NCBI GenBank assembly: GCA_963742405.1
Contig: CAVUMB010000007.1
Location: forward strand, 496,001 to 560,000
Length of the DNA: 64,000 nucleotides
Direction of reading: 5' to 3'
DNA from: JAGVSR01 sp963742405
GTDB lineage: Bacteria > Pseudomonadota > Alphaproteobacteria > Rhizobiales > Hyphomicrobiaceae
Shown: positions 46,282 to 55,735 of the stretch, piece after piece
How positions within the stretch are numbered: the first letter of the stretch is position 1
Layout: the number at the start of each line of letters is the position of its first letter
Position numbers and translations under genes: made by a program
The notes under the pieces: generated by a model
Databases searched by the model: none
What the model was told of the DNA's origin: nothing
Seen by the model: only the letters and a program-made list of their open reading frames with translations

Positions 46282-47496
46282 TCAGCCGCCACGGGCCGCC
46301 GCCAGTCCGCGCTCGACGTCGGCGATCAGGTCGCCCGCGTTCTCAAGCCCGACCGACAGCCGCAGCATGCCGTCTCCGATGCCCAGTTCCGCCCGCGCCA
46401 CCGGACCGATACGCTGGTGCGTCGTCGTCGGCGGATGGGTGATCAGGCTCTTGGCATCACCCAGATTGTTGGAAATTTTGATCAGCCGCAGCGCGTTCTG
46501 GAACCGGAACGCAGCGTCCTTGCCGCCGTCCAGTTCGAACGCGATCATCTGCCCGCCGCCCGTCATCTGCTTGGTTACGATTGCCGCCTGCGGGTGATCC
46601 TTGCGCCCGCAATAAAGGACGCGCACAACCCCCGGCTTGCCGGCCAGATGGTCCGCGACCACCGCTGCATTGGCACACTGCGCCGCGATCCGGAGCGGCA
46701 TGGTCTCCAGGCTCTTCAGCATGACCCAGGCATTGAAAGGGCTGAGCGACGGTCCCGTCTGGCGGAAATAGTCCTGCAGATGATCGACAAGGAACTTGTC
46801 CGAGCACAGAACCGCGCCTCCCAGGCATCGCCCCTGACCGTCGATATGCTTGGTCGCCGAATAGATGACGACATCCGCGCCGTGCTTTAGCGGCCGCTGT
46901 AGCATCGGCGTTGCAAACACGTTGTCGACCATGACGAGCGCGCCGATCTCCTTCGCGATCTTCGACACCGCGGCGATGTCGACGAGATCGAGCGTAGGGT
47001 TCGCCGGCGTCTCGAAGAAGAAAGCCTTTGTGTTTGGCCGCACGGCCTTGCGCCACTCAGCGAGGTCGCGACCGTCGATCAGCGTCGGCGTGATCCCGAA
47101 ACGCGGACACAGCGTCTCGACGATATAGCGGCAAGAGCCGAACATGGCGCGTGCCGCAACGATGTGGTCGCCCGCGCGCAGGTAAGACATGATCGCTGCG
47201 TTGACGGCGGCCATCCCCGTCGCCGTCGCCCGGCAGGCTTCCGCGCCCTCGAAAATACGCAGCCGTTCCTCGAGCATTGAGACGGTCGGGTTGGCAAAAC
47301 GCGAATATTGATATCCGGGGTCTTCGTTTTTGAAGCGCGCTTCGGCCTGCTCGGCCGAGGTGTAGACGAACCCTTGCGTCAGGAAGATCGCCTCGGACGT
47401 CTCGCCAAACTGCGATCTCAACGTACCGCCGTGTACCAGTTGCGTTTCCGGTGCCCAACCCGCCGCGATATCGGCGTCCGTCCTGTCCACGGTCAT
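46282..47496 (-). CDS. metZ: O-succinylhomoserine sulfhydrylase
   Basis: 404 residues. Cys/Met-metabolism PLP enzyme: TQGFVYTSAEQAEARFKNE, YSRFANPTVSMLEERL, PLP lysine in VIYSATKHIDGQGRCLGG. It makes homocysteine from O-succinylhomoserine and sulfide. AAAGGAG precedes the ATG. Its leader carries a SAM-II riboswitch, which supports a role in methionine synthesis and feedback by S-adenosylmethionine. MetZ rather than MetB/MetC is chosen from sequence likeness and riboswitch context. Confidence 0.92.
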   Translation of the reverse strand: MTVDRTDADIAAGWAPETQLVHGGTLRSQFGETSEAIFLTQGFVYTSAEQAEARFKNEDPGYQYSRFANPTVSMLEERLRIFEGAEACRATATGMAAVNAAIMSYLRAGDHIVAARAMFGSCRYIVETLCPRFGITPTLIDGRDLAEWRKAVRPNTKAFFFETPANPTLDLVDIAAVSKIAKEIGALVMVDNVFATPMLQRPLKHGADVVIYSATKHIDGQGRCLGGAVLCSDKFLVDHLQDYFRQTGPSLSPFNAWVMLKSLETMPLRIAAQCANAAVVADHLAGKPGVVRVLYCGRKDHPQAAIVTKQMTGGGQMIAFELDGGKDAAFRFQNALRLIKISNNLGDAKSLITHPPTTTHQRIGPVARAELGIGDGMLRLSVGLENAGDLIADVERGLAAARGG

Positions 47497-47501
47497 ATCC
47501 G

Positions 47502-47573
47502 TCAGCTCCTTTGCGGACGCGTCGCCACGCCGCGCAACAAAAAAACCCGGTGCCCTGCGGCACTCTCCTTCAT
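47502..47573 (-). CDS. possible 23-residue leader ORF before metZ
   Basis: ATG at 47573 opens a frame MKESAAGHRVFLLRG... that runs through the terminator-like region and stops 5 bases before the metZ ATG, with its last codons overlapping the metZ Shine-Dalgarno. Its own ribosome site is poor, so it may be chance. If translated it would couple to metZ. Confidence 0.25.
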   Translation of the reverse strand: MKESAAGHRVFLLRGVATRPQRS

Positions 47574-47594
47574 GCTAAGGAGCCGTGCGCCGGG
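47539..47594 (-). terminator. terminator-like expression platform of the metZ riboswitch
   Basis: On the minus strand CCCGG (47594-47590) can pair with CCGGG (47550-47546), which is followed directly by seven T. Inside are the alternatives GCAC/GTGC, CTCCTT/AAGGAG and GTGCC-GCAG-GGCAC, which cannot all form at once. It looks like an attenuator between the SAM-II aptamer and metZ. Confidence 0.6.
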
Positions 47595-47608
47595 AATTCC
47601 GGGTCCGC

Positions 47609-47668
47609 GCGGCCCTTTAGCGAGTTCTTTAACGTGGCTGCAAGCCGGCCGGCCAAATCACCACGACG
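47609..47668 (-). ncRNA. SAM-II riboswitch upstream of metZ
   Basis: Read on the minus strand: P1 arm CGTGG (47665-47661), then TGATTTGG, the loop with CTTGCAG, P1 partner CCACG, then TTAAAGAACTCGCTAAAGGG. This follows the SAM-II consensus (stem, TGATTT, TTGCA, closing stem, ..AAA..GCTAAA.GG). It binds S-adenosylmethionine and lowers metZ expression. The promoter at 47678-47706 would start transcription within a few bases of P1. Confidence 0.88.
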
Positions 47669-47677
47669 ATGGCGGCG

Positions 47678-47706
47678 GGAATACCGCCCCCTCCCCTTGG
47701 CGTCAA
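47678..47706 (-). promoter_or_regulatory. sigma-70 promoter of metZ
   Basis: On the minus strand TTGACG (47706-47701), 17 bases, TATTCC (47683-47678). The predicted start near 47670 lies immediately in front of the riboswitch P1 stem, which supports both calls. Confidence 0.65.
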
Positions 47707-47749
47707 GCCAGCCATGCTTTAGAGGCGAGGAGACAGAGGGTCCGGACAT

Positions 47750-48889
47750 ATGGCGAAGAAGACGGCATTGAAGGCGAAACCGGGGCGCACGCGGCGCATC
47801 GGCGTTGCCGTGATCGACGGCATTCTCCCCGCGCAGGCGATCCGGGCGCTGATCTCGGGCGGCGCCGTCAAGCTGGCCGAACCTTTGGCGCCGGGCCAAC
47901 TCCAGCCGGCCAGTCTGGATTTGCGCCTTGGCAGCGAGGCCTACCGTGTTCGCGCCAGTTTCCTGCCGGGTCCCGGCACGAAGGTCATGGACAAGCTCGG
48001 CGACCTTAAGCTGCACACGATCGACCTCACCAAAGGTGCCGTGCTCGAGACCGGCTGTGTCTACATCGTACCCTTGTTAGAGAGCCTCGGCCTGCCCGGC
48101 ACGATCGCCGCCTCCGCCAACCCGAAAAGCTCCACTGGCCGTCTCGACGTCTTCACCCGTGTCATCGCCGATGGCGTTGCCGCATTCGACCAGATCCCGA
48201 CCGGATATAAAGGCCCGCTCTACGCCGAGATCTGCCCGCAGACGTTCCCCATACTCGCTCGCACCGGATCGAAGCTCAGCCAGCTGCGCTTCCGCGTGGG
48301 CAATCCACGCGAAGACGACATCGCGCTGGCTCGCCTGCACAAGCAACAAACCCTGGTCTCCGGCGGCTCAGGCGATATCAGCGACGGCATCGCATTGTCG
48401 GTCGATCTCACGGGCGGACCCTCTGGGCTCGTCGGGTATCGCGCCAAACGCCATACGGGTGTTGTCGATGTGGACGCGCCCAAGAGCTGTGCGACGGAAG
48501 ACTTCTGGGAACAAATCGACGTGCGCGGCGCCCGCCGTCTGATCCTCGATCCGGATCAATTCTACATCTTGGCGTCTAAGGAAGCGGTTCACATTCCACC
48601 GACTCACGCCGCCGAGATGATGCCGTTCAATCCGCTTGTCGGCGAATTCCGGGTCCATTATGCCGGCTTCATGGACCCCGGCTTCGGCCATGAAGCGGCC
48701 GGCGGCCACGGCTCCCGGGTCGTCCTAGAAGTGCGGTCACACAAGGTACCGTTCATTCTCGAAGACGGTCAGATCATCGGCCGCCTGGTTTACGAGCGCA
48801 TGGTCGAAGTTCCAGAAATGCTCTACGGCCGCGACTTGGGCTCCAACTACCAGGCGCAGGGCCTCAAACTCTCCAAACATTTCCGCTGA
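47750..48889 (+). CDS. dcd: dCTP deaminase, two-domain alphaproteobacterial form
   Basis: 379 residues, about twice a classical Dcd. Two dUTPase-like segments can be seen: LQPASLDLRLGSEAYRVRA with ASANPKSSTGRLDVFTRVIAD in the N-terminal half, and EVRSHKVPFILEDGQIIGRLVYERM in the C-terminal half. It deaminates dCTP to dUTP for thymidylate synthesis. Divergent from metZ. Confidence 0.85.
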   Translation: MAKKTALKAKPGRTRRIGVAVIDGILPAQAIRALISGGAVKLAEPLAPGQLQPASLDLRLGSEAYRVRASFLPGPGTKVMDKLGDLKLHTIDLTKGAVLETGCVYIVPLLESLGLPGTIAASANPKSSTGRLDVFTRVIADGVAAFDQIPTGYKGPLYAEICPQTFPILARTGSKLSQLRFRVGNPREDDIALARLHKQQTLVSGGSGDISDGIALSVDLTGGPSGLVGYRAKRHTGVVDVDAPKSCATEDFWEQIDVRGARRLILDPDQFYILASKEAVHIPPTHAAEMMPFNPLVGEFRVHYAGFMDPGFGHEAAGGHGSRVVLEVRSHKVPFILEDGQIIGRLVYERMVEVPEMLYGRDLGSNYQAQGLKLSKHFR

Positions 48890-48994
48890 CGCCAAAGAGT
48901 TTCGCTCACAGATGCCGGCGCGCCGCGCGTTTACCGCCAATTAACCAAACTCAGGCACCTTCGACCACGTCGCGTTTGTCGTGGAGTTGGTCGC

Positions 48995-49495
48995 GTGTTC
49001 GAATATCCGGTTCTCCTGCTGTTTCCCGCAGTGTTGGCCTATGCCGCGGTGATGGACGTCTTCACGATGACCATCCCGAACCGGATTTCTCTGGCGTTGA
49101 TCGCCGGCTTTCCGTTGGCCGTTCTGCTGGCCGGCGTTCCCATGCATACGGCTCTGATGCATCTTGCCGCCTTCGCGATCGTGCTCGCATTCGGCATCGG
49201 CCTTTTCGCGCTCAATCTACTCGGCGGCGGAGATGCCAAGCTGCTAGCCACTGCGGCGCTCTGGATTGGCTTTGACCAGCTTTTGCCGTTCGTCACGACG
49301 GTCACCGTCGCGGGCGGCGTCCTGGCTGTGCTCTTTCTCGCGGTTCGCAGCGTTCCTTTAGGCGGCTTCGCGCTGCCTGAATGGGCCGCCCGCCTGCACA
49401 AAGGCGGCAACGGGATCCCTTACGGTCTCGCCATTTGTGCCGGTGGCCTTTTGGTCTACCCCAAAACCGAACTCTTCCGGGCCTTGATCTCCTGA
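48995..49495 (+). CDS. cpaA: prepilin peptidase CpaA
   Basis: 166 residues with about five membrane helices, GTG start. A24 peptidase aspartates in VMDVFTMTIPNRIS and LLGGGDAKLLATAALW. It cleaves the leader of Flp-type prepilins at the inner membrane. First gene of the cpa (Tad) cluster in this window; no pilin gene lies in front of or after it. Confidence 0.9.
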   Translation: MFEYPVLLLFPAVLAYAAVMDVFTMTIPNRISLALIAGFPLAVLLAGVPMHTALMHLAAFAIVLAFGIGLFALNLLGGGDAKLLATAALWIGFDQLLPFVTTVTVAGGVLAVLFLAVRSVPLGGFALPEWAARLHKGGNGIPYGLAICAGGLLVYPKTELFRALIS

Positions 49496-49665
49496 CAGAC
49501 CACCACGAACGAATTTTGAAAACATTGATAAGAGGTAAACGCCTTCGCTGGGCCTTCGCGCCGATTTACGACGGTAATTAACCTCGCATTGACGAATGTC
49601 GCGCAAAACTGAGTCCGACGACGGGAAGAGGGGTCTTTCCGCCGCAAAGGGACTGCAGTGGCGCA

Positions 49666-50472
49666 ATGAAACGAGCACAGTTGATCGGCATTTCCATCGC
49701 GGGCGTTTCCGCACTCCTGGCCTTCGTCATGGTCAAGGGTATGTTGAACAAGCCGGCGGAAGAAAAGCGGGTCGAAGTCAAAATCAACTCGGTCCGCGTG
49801 CTGGTGGCGAGCGCCGATATCGGTCTCGGCCAGATCACCAACGAGGGCAGCTTCCGCTGGCAGGAATGGCCCGCCGAAGCCGCCAAGGGCTTCATCACCG
49901 ATAAGAGCAATCGCGAGGCGATGCGCCAGTTGTCCGGTGCTATCGCACGCTCTCCGATTCTGTCCGGCGAACCGATCACGCCGGCCAAACTCGTCAAGGC
50001 TGGCCAGGGCGGCGTCCTTGCCGCCATTCTGCCGGCCGGCATGCGCGCTGTCTCCACCCGCATCAAGGAAGAAACTGCGGTAGGCCGCCTCATCCTTCCC
50101 AACGACCATGTCGACGTCATTCTCATCCGCCGCATGCGCAGCAAGGCCGGCGGCGACGAGTTTGTCAGCGACACCCTGTTCACGAATGTTCGGGTCCTCG
50201 CCCTCGGCCAGCAGATCGAGACCAAGGAAGGCAAGAAGTCGACCGAAGGCTCGGCCAATACCGCCACGCTCGAACTGACGCCGAAGCAAACCGAAATGCT
50301 CCTGCTCGCCAATGCTATGGGCGACATCAGTCTGTCGCTGCGCTCCATTGCCGACGTCGACCCGTCCGGTAAGGGCCCAGGTGTCGGCGAAGCTCTCGAA
50401 AAACCGAAAGACGGAAACGCCATCCGAGTCCTGCGTTACGGCGTCAGATCACGTGCCGTTGGTGTGAACTGA
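49666..50472 (+). CDS. cpaB: Flp pilus assembly protein CpaB
   Basis: 268 residues. N-terminal membrane anchor (AQLIGISIAGVSALLAFVMV), SAF/AFP-like domain (VRVLVASADIGLGQITNEGS), then the CpaB/RcpC domain (RAVSTRIKEETAVGRLILPN, DHVDVILIRR). It links the secretin to peptidoglycan or carbohydrate. The 168-bp gap after cpaA has no pilin ORF. Confidence 0.93.
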   Translation: MKRAQLIGISIAGVSALLAFVMVKGMLNKPAEEKRVEVKINSVRVLVASADIGLGQITNEGSFRWQEWPAEAAKGFITDKSNREAMRQLSGAIARSPILSGEPITPAKLVKAGQGGVLAAILPAGMRAVSTRIKEETAVGRLILPNDHVDVILIRRMRSKAGGDEFVSDTLFTNVRVLALGQQIETKEGKKSTEGSANTATLELTPKQTEMLLLANAMGDISLSLRSIADVDPSGKGPGVGEALEKPKDGNAIRVLRYGVRSRAVGVN

Positions 50473-50511
50473 TCAACACGAATTTGCAGCTCGTCGGAAG
50501 GCAGATATACG

Positions 50512-52154
50512 ATGTCCTATAAGTTGATCAGACGGCTCGCGGGTGTCGCAGCACTACTGCTGGCCGCAGCGGCCGTGAGCCCCACGCATGCGGGCAACGA
50601 CGTCGAAAAGCGCTTTGGCAGCCAGGAAGCCGTGGGCTTCTCCGATCGGCTCGACGCCGGCCGCGTTGGTCAGCACCAGTCGCTGATCCAGTTGACGGAG
50701 GCCGATGCCGGCAAGCGCCGCATGGTCAATATCGGCCTCGGTAAATCGGTCCTCGTGGAGCTGCCGCGCGCCGCGCGCGATGTCATGGTGTCGAACCCGC
50801 AGGTCGTCGATGCGGTCGTGCAGAGTTCCAACCGAATCTTCCTTGTTGCCCGCCGCTTCGGCGAATCGAACGCCTTCATCTTCGATGAAAACGGCGACCA
50901 GTTCGCCACGCTCGAAGTCTTCGTAGAGCGCGAAACCGCAGGTCTTGAAGATCTTTTGCGCCGGCTCATTCCGGGTTCGAACATCAAGGTCGAAATGCTC
51001 AACCGGTCGGCGATTCTGACCGGCACGGTGCGCACGCCAGTCGACGCCAACCGCGCCACGGCGCTCGCCAAGCAATTTGTCACTGTTGAATTCGAATCCA
51101 AAGTCGTCGGGGAAAGCCAAGGCGTGTGGACCAAGGACAGCGCGAAGGACCCGAATGATCTCGTGATCAACCTCCTCGCCGTCGAAGGCGAAGAGCAGGT
51201 CATGCTCAAGGTGACCGTCGCCGAAGTCCAGCGCACGCTTTTGAAGCAGTTTGGCATCAACATCGGCGCCACAGTCAATGCAGGCAATTTCGCCACGGCA
51301 CTGCTGACGAGCAACGCGCTGCCGCTGACGGCAGCAGCCGGTCTCGGCACCCTGCCACTTCCAGGCGTGCAGACTTCTGGCGCCGATGCGGGCAATCTTG
51401 CGAACTTTAACCCGGGTCCGGTCGGCGCGGGCGATCCATTTGGCAACTCCGGCCTCGCCGGTAAGCTGGAGCAATGGCAACAGCTCAGGTCACCCATGCG
51501 ATCCGTGCTCTGGAACGCGCCGGCCTGATGCGCACGCTGGCCGAACCGACGCTGACGGCGATCTCGGGCGAGTCGGCAAAGTTTCTGGCCGGCGGTGAAT
51601 TCCCGATCCCGGTCGCGGACGGTCAGGGCGGCATCTCGGTCACATTCAAGGAATTCGGCGTCGGTGTCGCCTTCACTCCGACGGTCATGTCGGAGGGCCG
51701 CATCAGCTTGAAGATCGAGACCGAGGTCAGCGAACTCTCGACGCAAGGTTCGGTGACGATCTCCGGCTTCTCCATCCCCGCCCTTTCAAAGCGCGAAGCC
51801 AAGTCCACCGTTGAGCTTCCCTCGGGCGGTTCGATCGCTCTTGCCGGTCTGATCTCCGACGACGTGCGCCAGAACATCGACGGTCTGCCCGGCCTCAAGG
51901 ACCTGCCGGTGCTCGGCACGCTGTTCCGCAGCCGTGATTTCATCAAGGAAGAAACGGAACTCGTCGTCATCGTCACGCCCTACCTCGTCCAACCGGTCGC
52001 CCGCCAGCAGCTTGGCGCACCCAGCGACGGATTGGCGGAAGCGACCGACCTCAAGGGCATCTTCCTCGGACATTTCAACCGCATCTACGGACACGACCCG
52101 GCAGCTCAGCCAGTCGGCGATCTAAAGGGCGATTACGGCTTCATCGTCGAGTGA
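50512..52154 (+). pseudogene. cpaC: Tad pilus secretin CpaC (RcpA), one missing base
   Basis: Signal peptide (LIRRLAGVAALLLAAAAVSPTHA), BON/N-domain (KSVLVELPRAARDVMVSNPQV), then the secretin domain (KFLAGGEFPIPVADGQGGIS, ELPSGGSIALAGLISDDVRQ, KDLPVLGTLFRSRDFIKEET, VVIVTPYLVQPV). A G is missing near 51471 (gagcaatgg for gaggcaatgg), splitting the frame before AMATAQVTHAIRALERAG. The outer membrane ring for the pilus; otherwise intact, so the deletion is probably a consensus error. Confidence 0.9.
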
Positions 52155-52177
52155 CGGCACAGGCTGGAGAGAACACC

Positions 52178-52918
52178 ATGATCACGAATACCTCGACCTC
52201 CTGCCCCGTTTCTGACCGGCCTTTGGCCGTGTCGATCCGGATCGCGGTCGCCGCCGCCCTCGCCCTCACGCTGGCCGGCTGCAAGACCATTGAAGATCAA
52301 ACGCGAGTCGCCGGCTGGGAACTGACCGATCCACTGCAGCGCCATCCGATCATGGTCTCCCAGCAGCCCGAGACGCTCAACCTACAGGTGCCCCGCGGAG
52401 CTAACGGGCTATCGTCTTCGCAGCGCGCTGACGTGATCGGCTTCGCCCGCTCTGCCCGCATGAGCGATACCGGCAATACGCGCCTCATCGTTTCCGCGCC
52501 GTCGGGCTCGTCGAACGAGACCGCCGCCATCGCCACCGTTCACGAGACGGCGGCGCTGCTGCGCGATAACGGCTTCACCGATGCGACCATCAACATTGAG
52601 CCCTTCGACGCGGCCGGCCAGTCGACTCCGCCGGTTAAGGTGACGTTCATGCGTTACGTCGCTGAGGGACCGGAGTGCAGCAACTTTCAAACCAATCTGG
52701 CCCGCAACCCGCGCAACCTTCCCGCACCGAACTTCGGTTGTTCTTCGCAGAAGAATTTGGCCGCCATGGTGCAAAATCCGGCCGATCTGCTCGGCCCGCG
52801 CAAGCTGGACAGCCGCACCGCCGAACGCCGTCAGGAAACCTGGCAGAAGTACATCAAGGGCGAAGCTAGCGGCGCCGCGAAGGGCGAAGACGAAAAAGTT
52901 GATACCAATGGTAACTAA
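52178..52918 (+). CDS. cpaD: Tad pilus lipoprotein CpaD
   Basis: 246 residues from the ATG at 52178 after GGAGAG. Lipobox LTLAGC, then the CpaD domain (HPIMVSQQPETLNLQVPRGA, VTFMRYVAEGPECSNFQTNL, NPRNLPAPNFGCSSQKNLAA). A periplasmic/outer-membrane partner of the secretin. 23 bases after cpaC. Confidence 0.92.
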   Translation: MITNTSTSCPVSDRPLAVSIRIAVAAALALTLAGCKTIEDQTRVAGWELTDPLQRHPIMVSQQPETLNLQVPRGANGLSSSQRADVIGFARSARMSDTGNTRLIVSAPSGSSNETAAIATVHETAALLRDNGFTDATINIEPFDAAGQSTPPVKVTFMRYVAEGPECSNFQTNLARNPRNLPAPNFGCSSQKNLAAMVQNPADLLGPRKLDSRTAERRQETWQKYIKGEASGAAKGEDEKVDTNGN

Positions 52919-52936
52919 GAGCGAGGTTGTCGTCAC

Positions 52937-54247
52937 ATGAACAGACAAGCCAACACCAACTTCGCGGCATCGGACGCAAGCCTGGACGTTCAGGACATCG
53001 AGATCCCCCTCGACGATGCCGGCCCGGCAAGCCTGGAGCGTGCGCGGCCAATTCCGCGCATCTCCATTCAGGCGTTCTGCGAGAGCAGTCACATGGCCAG
53101 CGTCGTCCAGGATGCATCCGAGGACCGGCGGCTAAGCAAGGCGCACGTCAGCGTCCACATGGGTGGCGCTACGGCAGCCGTGCAGCACTATCAGGAAAGT
53201 CCGACGCCAAACTTGATCGTGGTTGAAAGTTCCCTGCACCGCCAGCAGCTCCTCGGAGAACTCGACAAGCTTGCCGAATGTTGCGATCCGGGGACCAAGG
53301 TGGTCGTCGTCGGCCGCGTCAACGACGTCATTCTCTACCGCGAACTTCTCAAGCGTGGCGTCAGCGAATATCTCGTCGCGCCGATCGGCCCGCCGCAGCT
53401 CATGGAGAGCCTGTCGAACCTTTATAACGACCCCGAATCCGATCCTGTCGGCCACGTCTATGCCTTCATTGGCGCCAAGGGCGGTGTCGGCTCGTCGACC
53501 ATTTGCCACAACGCCGCTTGGACGCTGTCCGAAGCTTTGAAATCGAACGTCATCATTGCCGACCTCGATCTCGCCTTCGGCACCACTGGTCTTGATTTCA
53601 ACCAAGACCCCGTCCAGGGCATCGCCGACGCGCTCGCCTCACCCGAGCGCCTCGACGAGGTGCTGCTTGACCGCCTGTTGACCAAGTGTTCCGAACACCT
53701 CTCCATTTTTGCAGCTCCCGTCGTTCTTGACCGCGACTACGACATCACGCCCGGCGGCTGCGATATGGTCATCGACGTTGCGCGCCAGAACGTGCCGTAC
53801 GTCGTCGTCGATTTGCCGCACGGTTGGTCGGCCTGGACAAAGCGTGTGCTGTTGCAGGCCGACGAGGTGGTGATCACCGCCGCCCCCGATCTCGCCAACC
53901 TGCGCAATGCCAAGAACATCGTCGAGCTCTTGAAACAGTCGCGCAAGAACGACAGCGCGCCCCAGCTCGTCATCAACATGGCGAACATGCCCAAGCGACC
54001 TGAAATCGGGATCAAGGAATTCGAGGAGGCGCTTGGCATCAAGTCGCTCGCAGTCATCGATTTCGACCCGGAGAACTTCGGTCAGGCCTCCAACAACGGC
54101 CAGATGATCGAAGAATTGGGGGGGCGCGCCAAGTCGGCGCCGATTTTCCGCGACATCGCGATGACGCTGGCGCACCGCAAGGAAGTGAAGGTCGAGAAGA
54201 AATCGGCCCTCGCACCCCTCCTCGAAAAGTTCAAGCTGAAGCGCTAA
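52937..54247 (+). CDS. cpaE: Tad pilus assembly ATPase CpaE (ParA/MinD-like)
   Basis: 436 residues: N-terminal response-regulator-like fold (LIVVESSLHRQQLLGELDKL, VVVVGRVNDVILYRELLKRG) and a C-terminal MinD-like ATPase with deviant Walker A GAKGGVGSSTICHN. Family members localise the pilus machine at the pole. Confidence 0.93.
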   Translation: MNRQANTNFAASDASLDVQDIEIPLDDAGPASLERARPIPRISIQAFCESSHMASVVQDASEDRRLSKAHVSVHMGGATAAVQHYQESPTPNLIVVESSLHRQQLLGELDKLAECCDPGTKVVVVGRVNDVILYRELLKRGVSEYLVAPIGPPQLMESLSNLYNDPESDPVGHVYAFIGAKGGVGSSTICHNAAWTLSEALKSNVIIADLDLAFGTTGLDFNQDPVQGIADALASPERLDEVLLDRLLTKCSEHLSIFAAPVVLDRDYDITPGGCDMVIDVARQNVPYVVVDLPHGWSAWTKRVLLQADEVVITAAPDLANLRNAKNIVELLKQSRKNDSAPQLVINMANMPKRPEIGIKEFEEALGIKSLAVIDFDPENFGQASNNGQMIEELGGRAKSAPIFRDIAMTLAHRKEVKVEKKSALAPLLEKFKLKR

Positions 54248-54259
54248 GGAAAAAAAGTC

Positions 54260-55735
54260 ATGTTCGGCAGGCGTTCGACCGAGGGCGCGCAACCGCGCCG
54301 TGTCACTCCCCAGACCCAGCCGGCTCCAGTGCCGGCGGCATCCGCTGCCCCGCGCTCTTCCGAGGCCGCGGCTCCCGCTGCGCGGCCGGCACCCGAACCT
54401 ATGGAACCGCAACGGCGCCATTCGGAAGAGTATTACGACGTCAAAACGACTGTCTTTAATGCCCTGATCGACACCATCGACCTGACGCAGCTCGCCAAGC
54501 TCGATGCGGCAGCGGCACGCGAAGAGATTCGCGACATCGTCAGCGAGATCATTCAAGTCAAAAACGTCGTGATGTCGATCGCCGAGCAGGAAGAGCTGCT
54601 CGAAGACATCTGCAATGACGTTCTTGGCTACGGTCCGCTCGAACCCCTGCTGGCGCGCGACGACATCGCCGACATCATGGTCAACGGTTCGACCACGACA
54701 TTCATTGAAGTCAACGGCAAGGTGCAGAAAACCTCCGTTCGCTTCGCCGACAATCAGCAGCTGATGAACATCTGTCAGCGCATCGTCAGCCAGGTTGGCC
54801 GCCGCGTCGACGAATCGAGCCCAATCTGCGACGCCCGTCTTCCCGACGGCTCACGCGTCAACGTCATTGCCCCGCCTCTCGCCATTGACGGTCCGGCACT
54901 GACCATTCGTAAGTTCAAGAAGGACCGCCTCAAGCTCGATAACCTTGTTAAATTCGGCTCGATCACTCCGGCCGGCAAGGTCATTCTTGAAATCATCGGC
55001 CGCGTCCGCTGCAACGTTCTCATCTCCGGCGGCACCGGTTCGGGCAAGACCACGCTCCTCAACTGCATGACCGGCTGCGTCGACCACGACGAACGCATCA
55101 TCACCTGCGAAGACTCGGCCGAACTCCAGCTTCAGCAACCCCACGTCGTTCGTCTCGAAACCCGCCCGCCCAACCTCGAAGGCGAGGGCGAAATCACGAT
55201 GCGCGACCTGGTCAAGAACTGCCTGCGTATGCGTCCCGAGCGGATCATCGTCGGCGAAGTCCGCGGCCCCGAAGCTTTCGACCTCCTACAGGCGATGAAC
55301 ACGGGCCACGACGGGTCGATGGGTACGCTCCACGCCAACAGCCCGCGCGAAGCCATCAGCCGATTGGAATCAATGATCATGATGGGCGGCTACGCCCTGC
55401 CGGTGAAGACCATCCGTGAAATGATCTGCGGCTCGATCGACGTCATTGTTCAAGCTTCGCGCCTGCGCGACGGCTCGCGCAAGATCACGCACATCACCGA
55501 AGTCCTCGGGATGGAAGAAGAGACCGTCACGTTGCAGAACTTGCTCGTCTATGAAGTGACGGGTGAAGATGCCAACGGCAAGCTCATCGGCCGCCACCGC
55601 TCGACAGGCATCGCCCGTCCCCGTTTCTGGGACCGCGCCGAGTACTACAAGGAAGAAGGCCGCCTCGCCACGGCACTGGCTTCGGCCGAAGTCCTCGACA
55701 GCAACGGTAACCCCCTCGGTGAGTCCCATGGGTGA
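54260..55735 (+). CDS. cpaF: Tad pilus secretion ATPase CpaF (TadA)
   Basis: 491 residues. Pro/Ala-rich N-terminus, then the VirB11-like ATPase: Walker A SGGTGSGKTTLLNCM, Asp box TCEDSAELQLQQPHVVRLE, Walker B RPERIIVGEVRGPEAFD, His box GHDGSMGTLHANSPREAISR. It powers pilus assembly. Its stop overlaps the start of the next gene by 8 bases. Confidence 0.95.
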   Translation: MFGRRSTEGAQPRRVTPQTQPAPVPAASAAPRSSEAAAPAARPAPEPMEPQRRHSEEYYDVKTTVFNALIDTIDLTQLAKLDAAAAREEIRDIVSEIIQVKNVVMSIAEQEELLEDICNDVLGYGPLEPLLARDDIADIMVNGSTTTFIEVNGKVQKTSVRFADNQQLMNICQRIVSQVGRRVDESSPICDARLPDGSRVNVIAPPLAIDGPALTIRKFKKDRLKLDNLVKFGSITPAGKVILEIIGRVRCNVLISGGTGSGKTTLLNCMTGCVDHDERIITCEDSAELQLQQPHVVRLETRPPNLEGEGEITMRDLVKNCLRMRPERIIVGEVRGPEAFDLLQAMNTGHDGSMGTLHANSPREAISRLESMIMMGGYALPVKTIREMICGSIDVIVQASRLRDGSRKITHITEVLGMEEETVTLQNLLVYEVTGEDANGKLIGRHRSTGIARPRFWDRAEYYKEEGRLATALASAEVLDSNGNPLGESHG

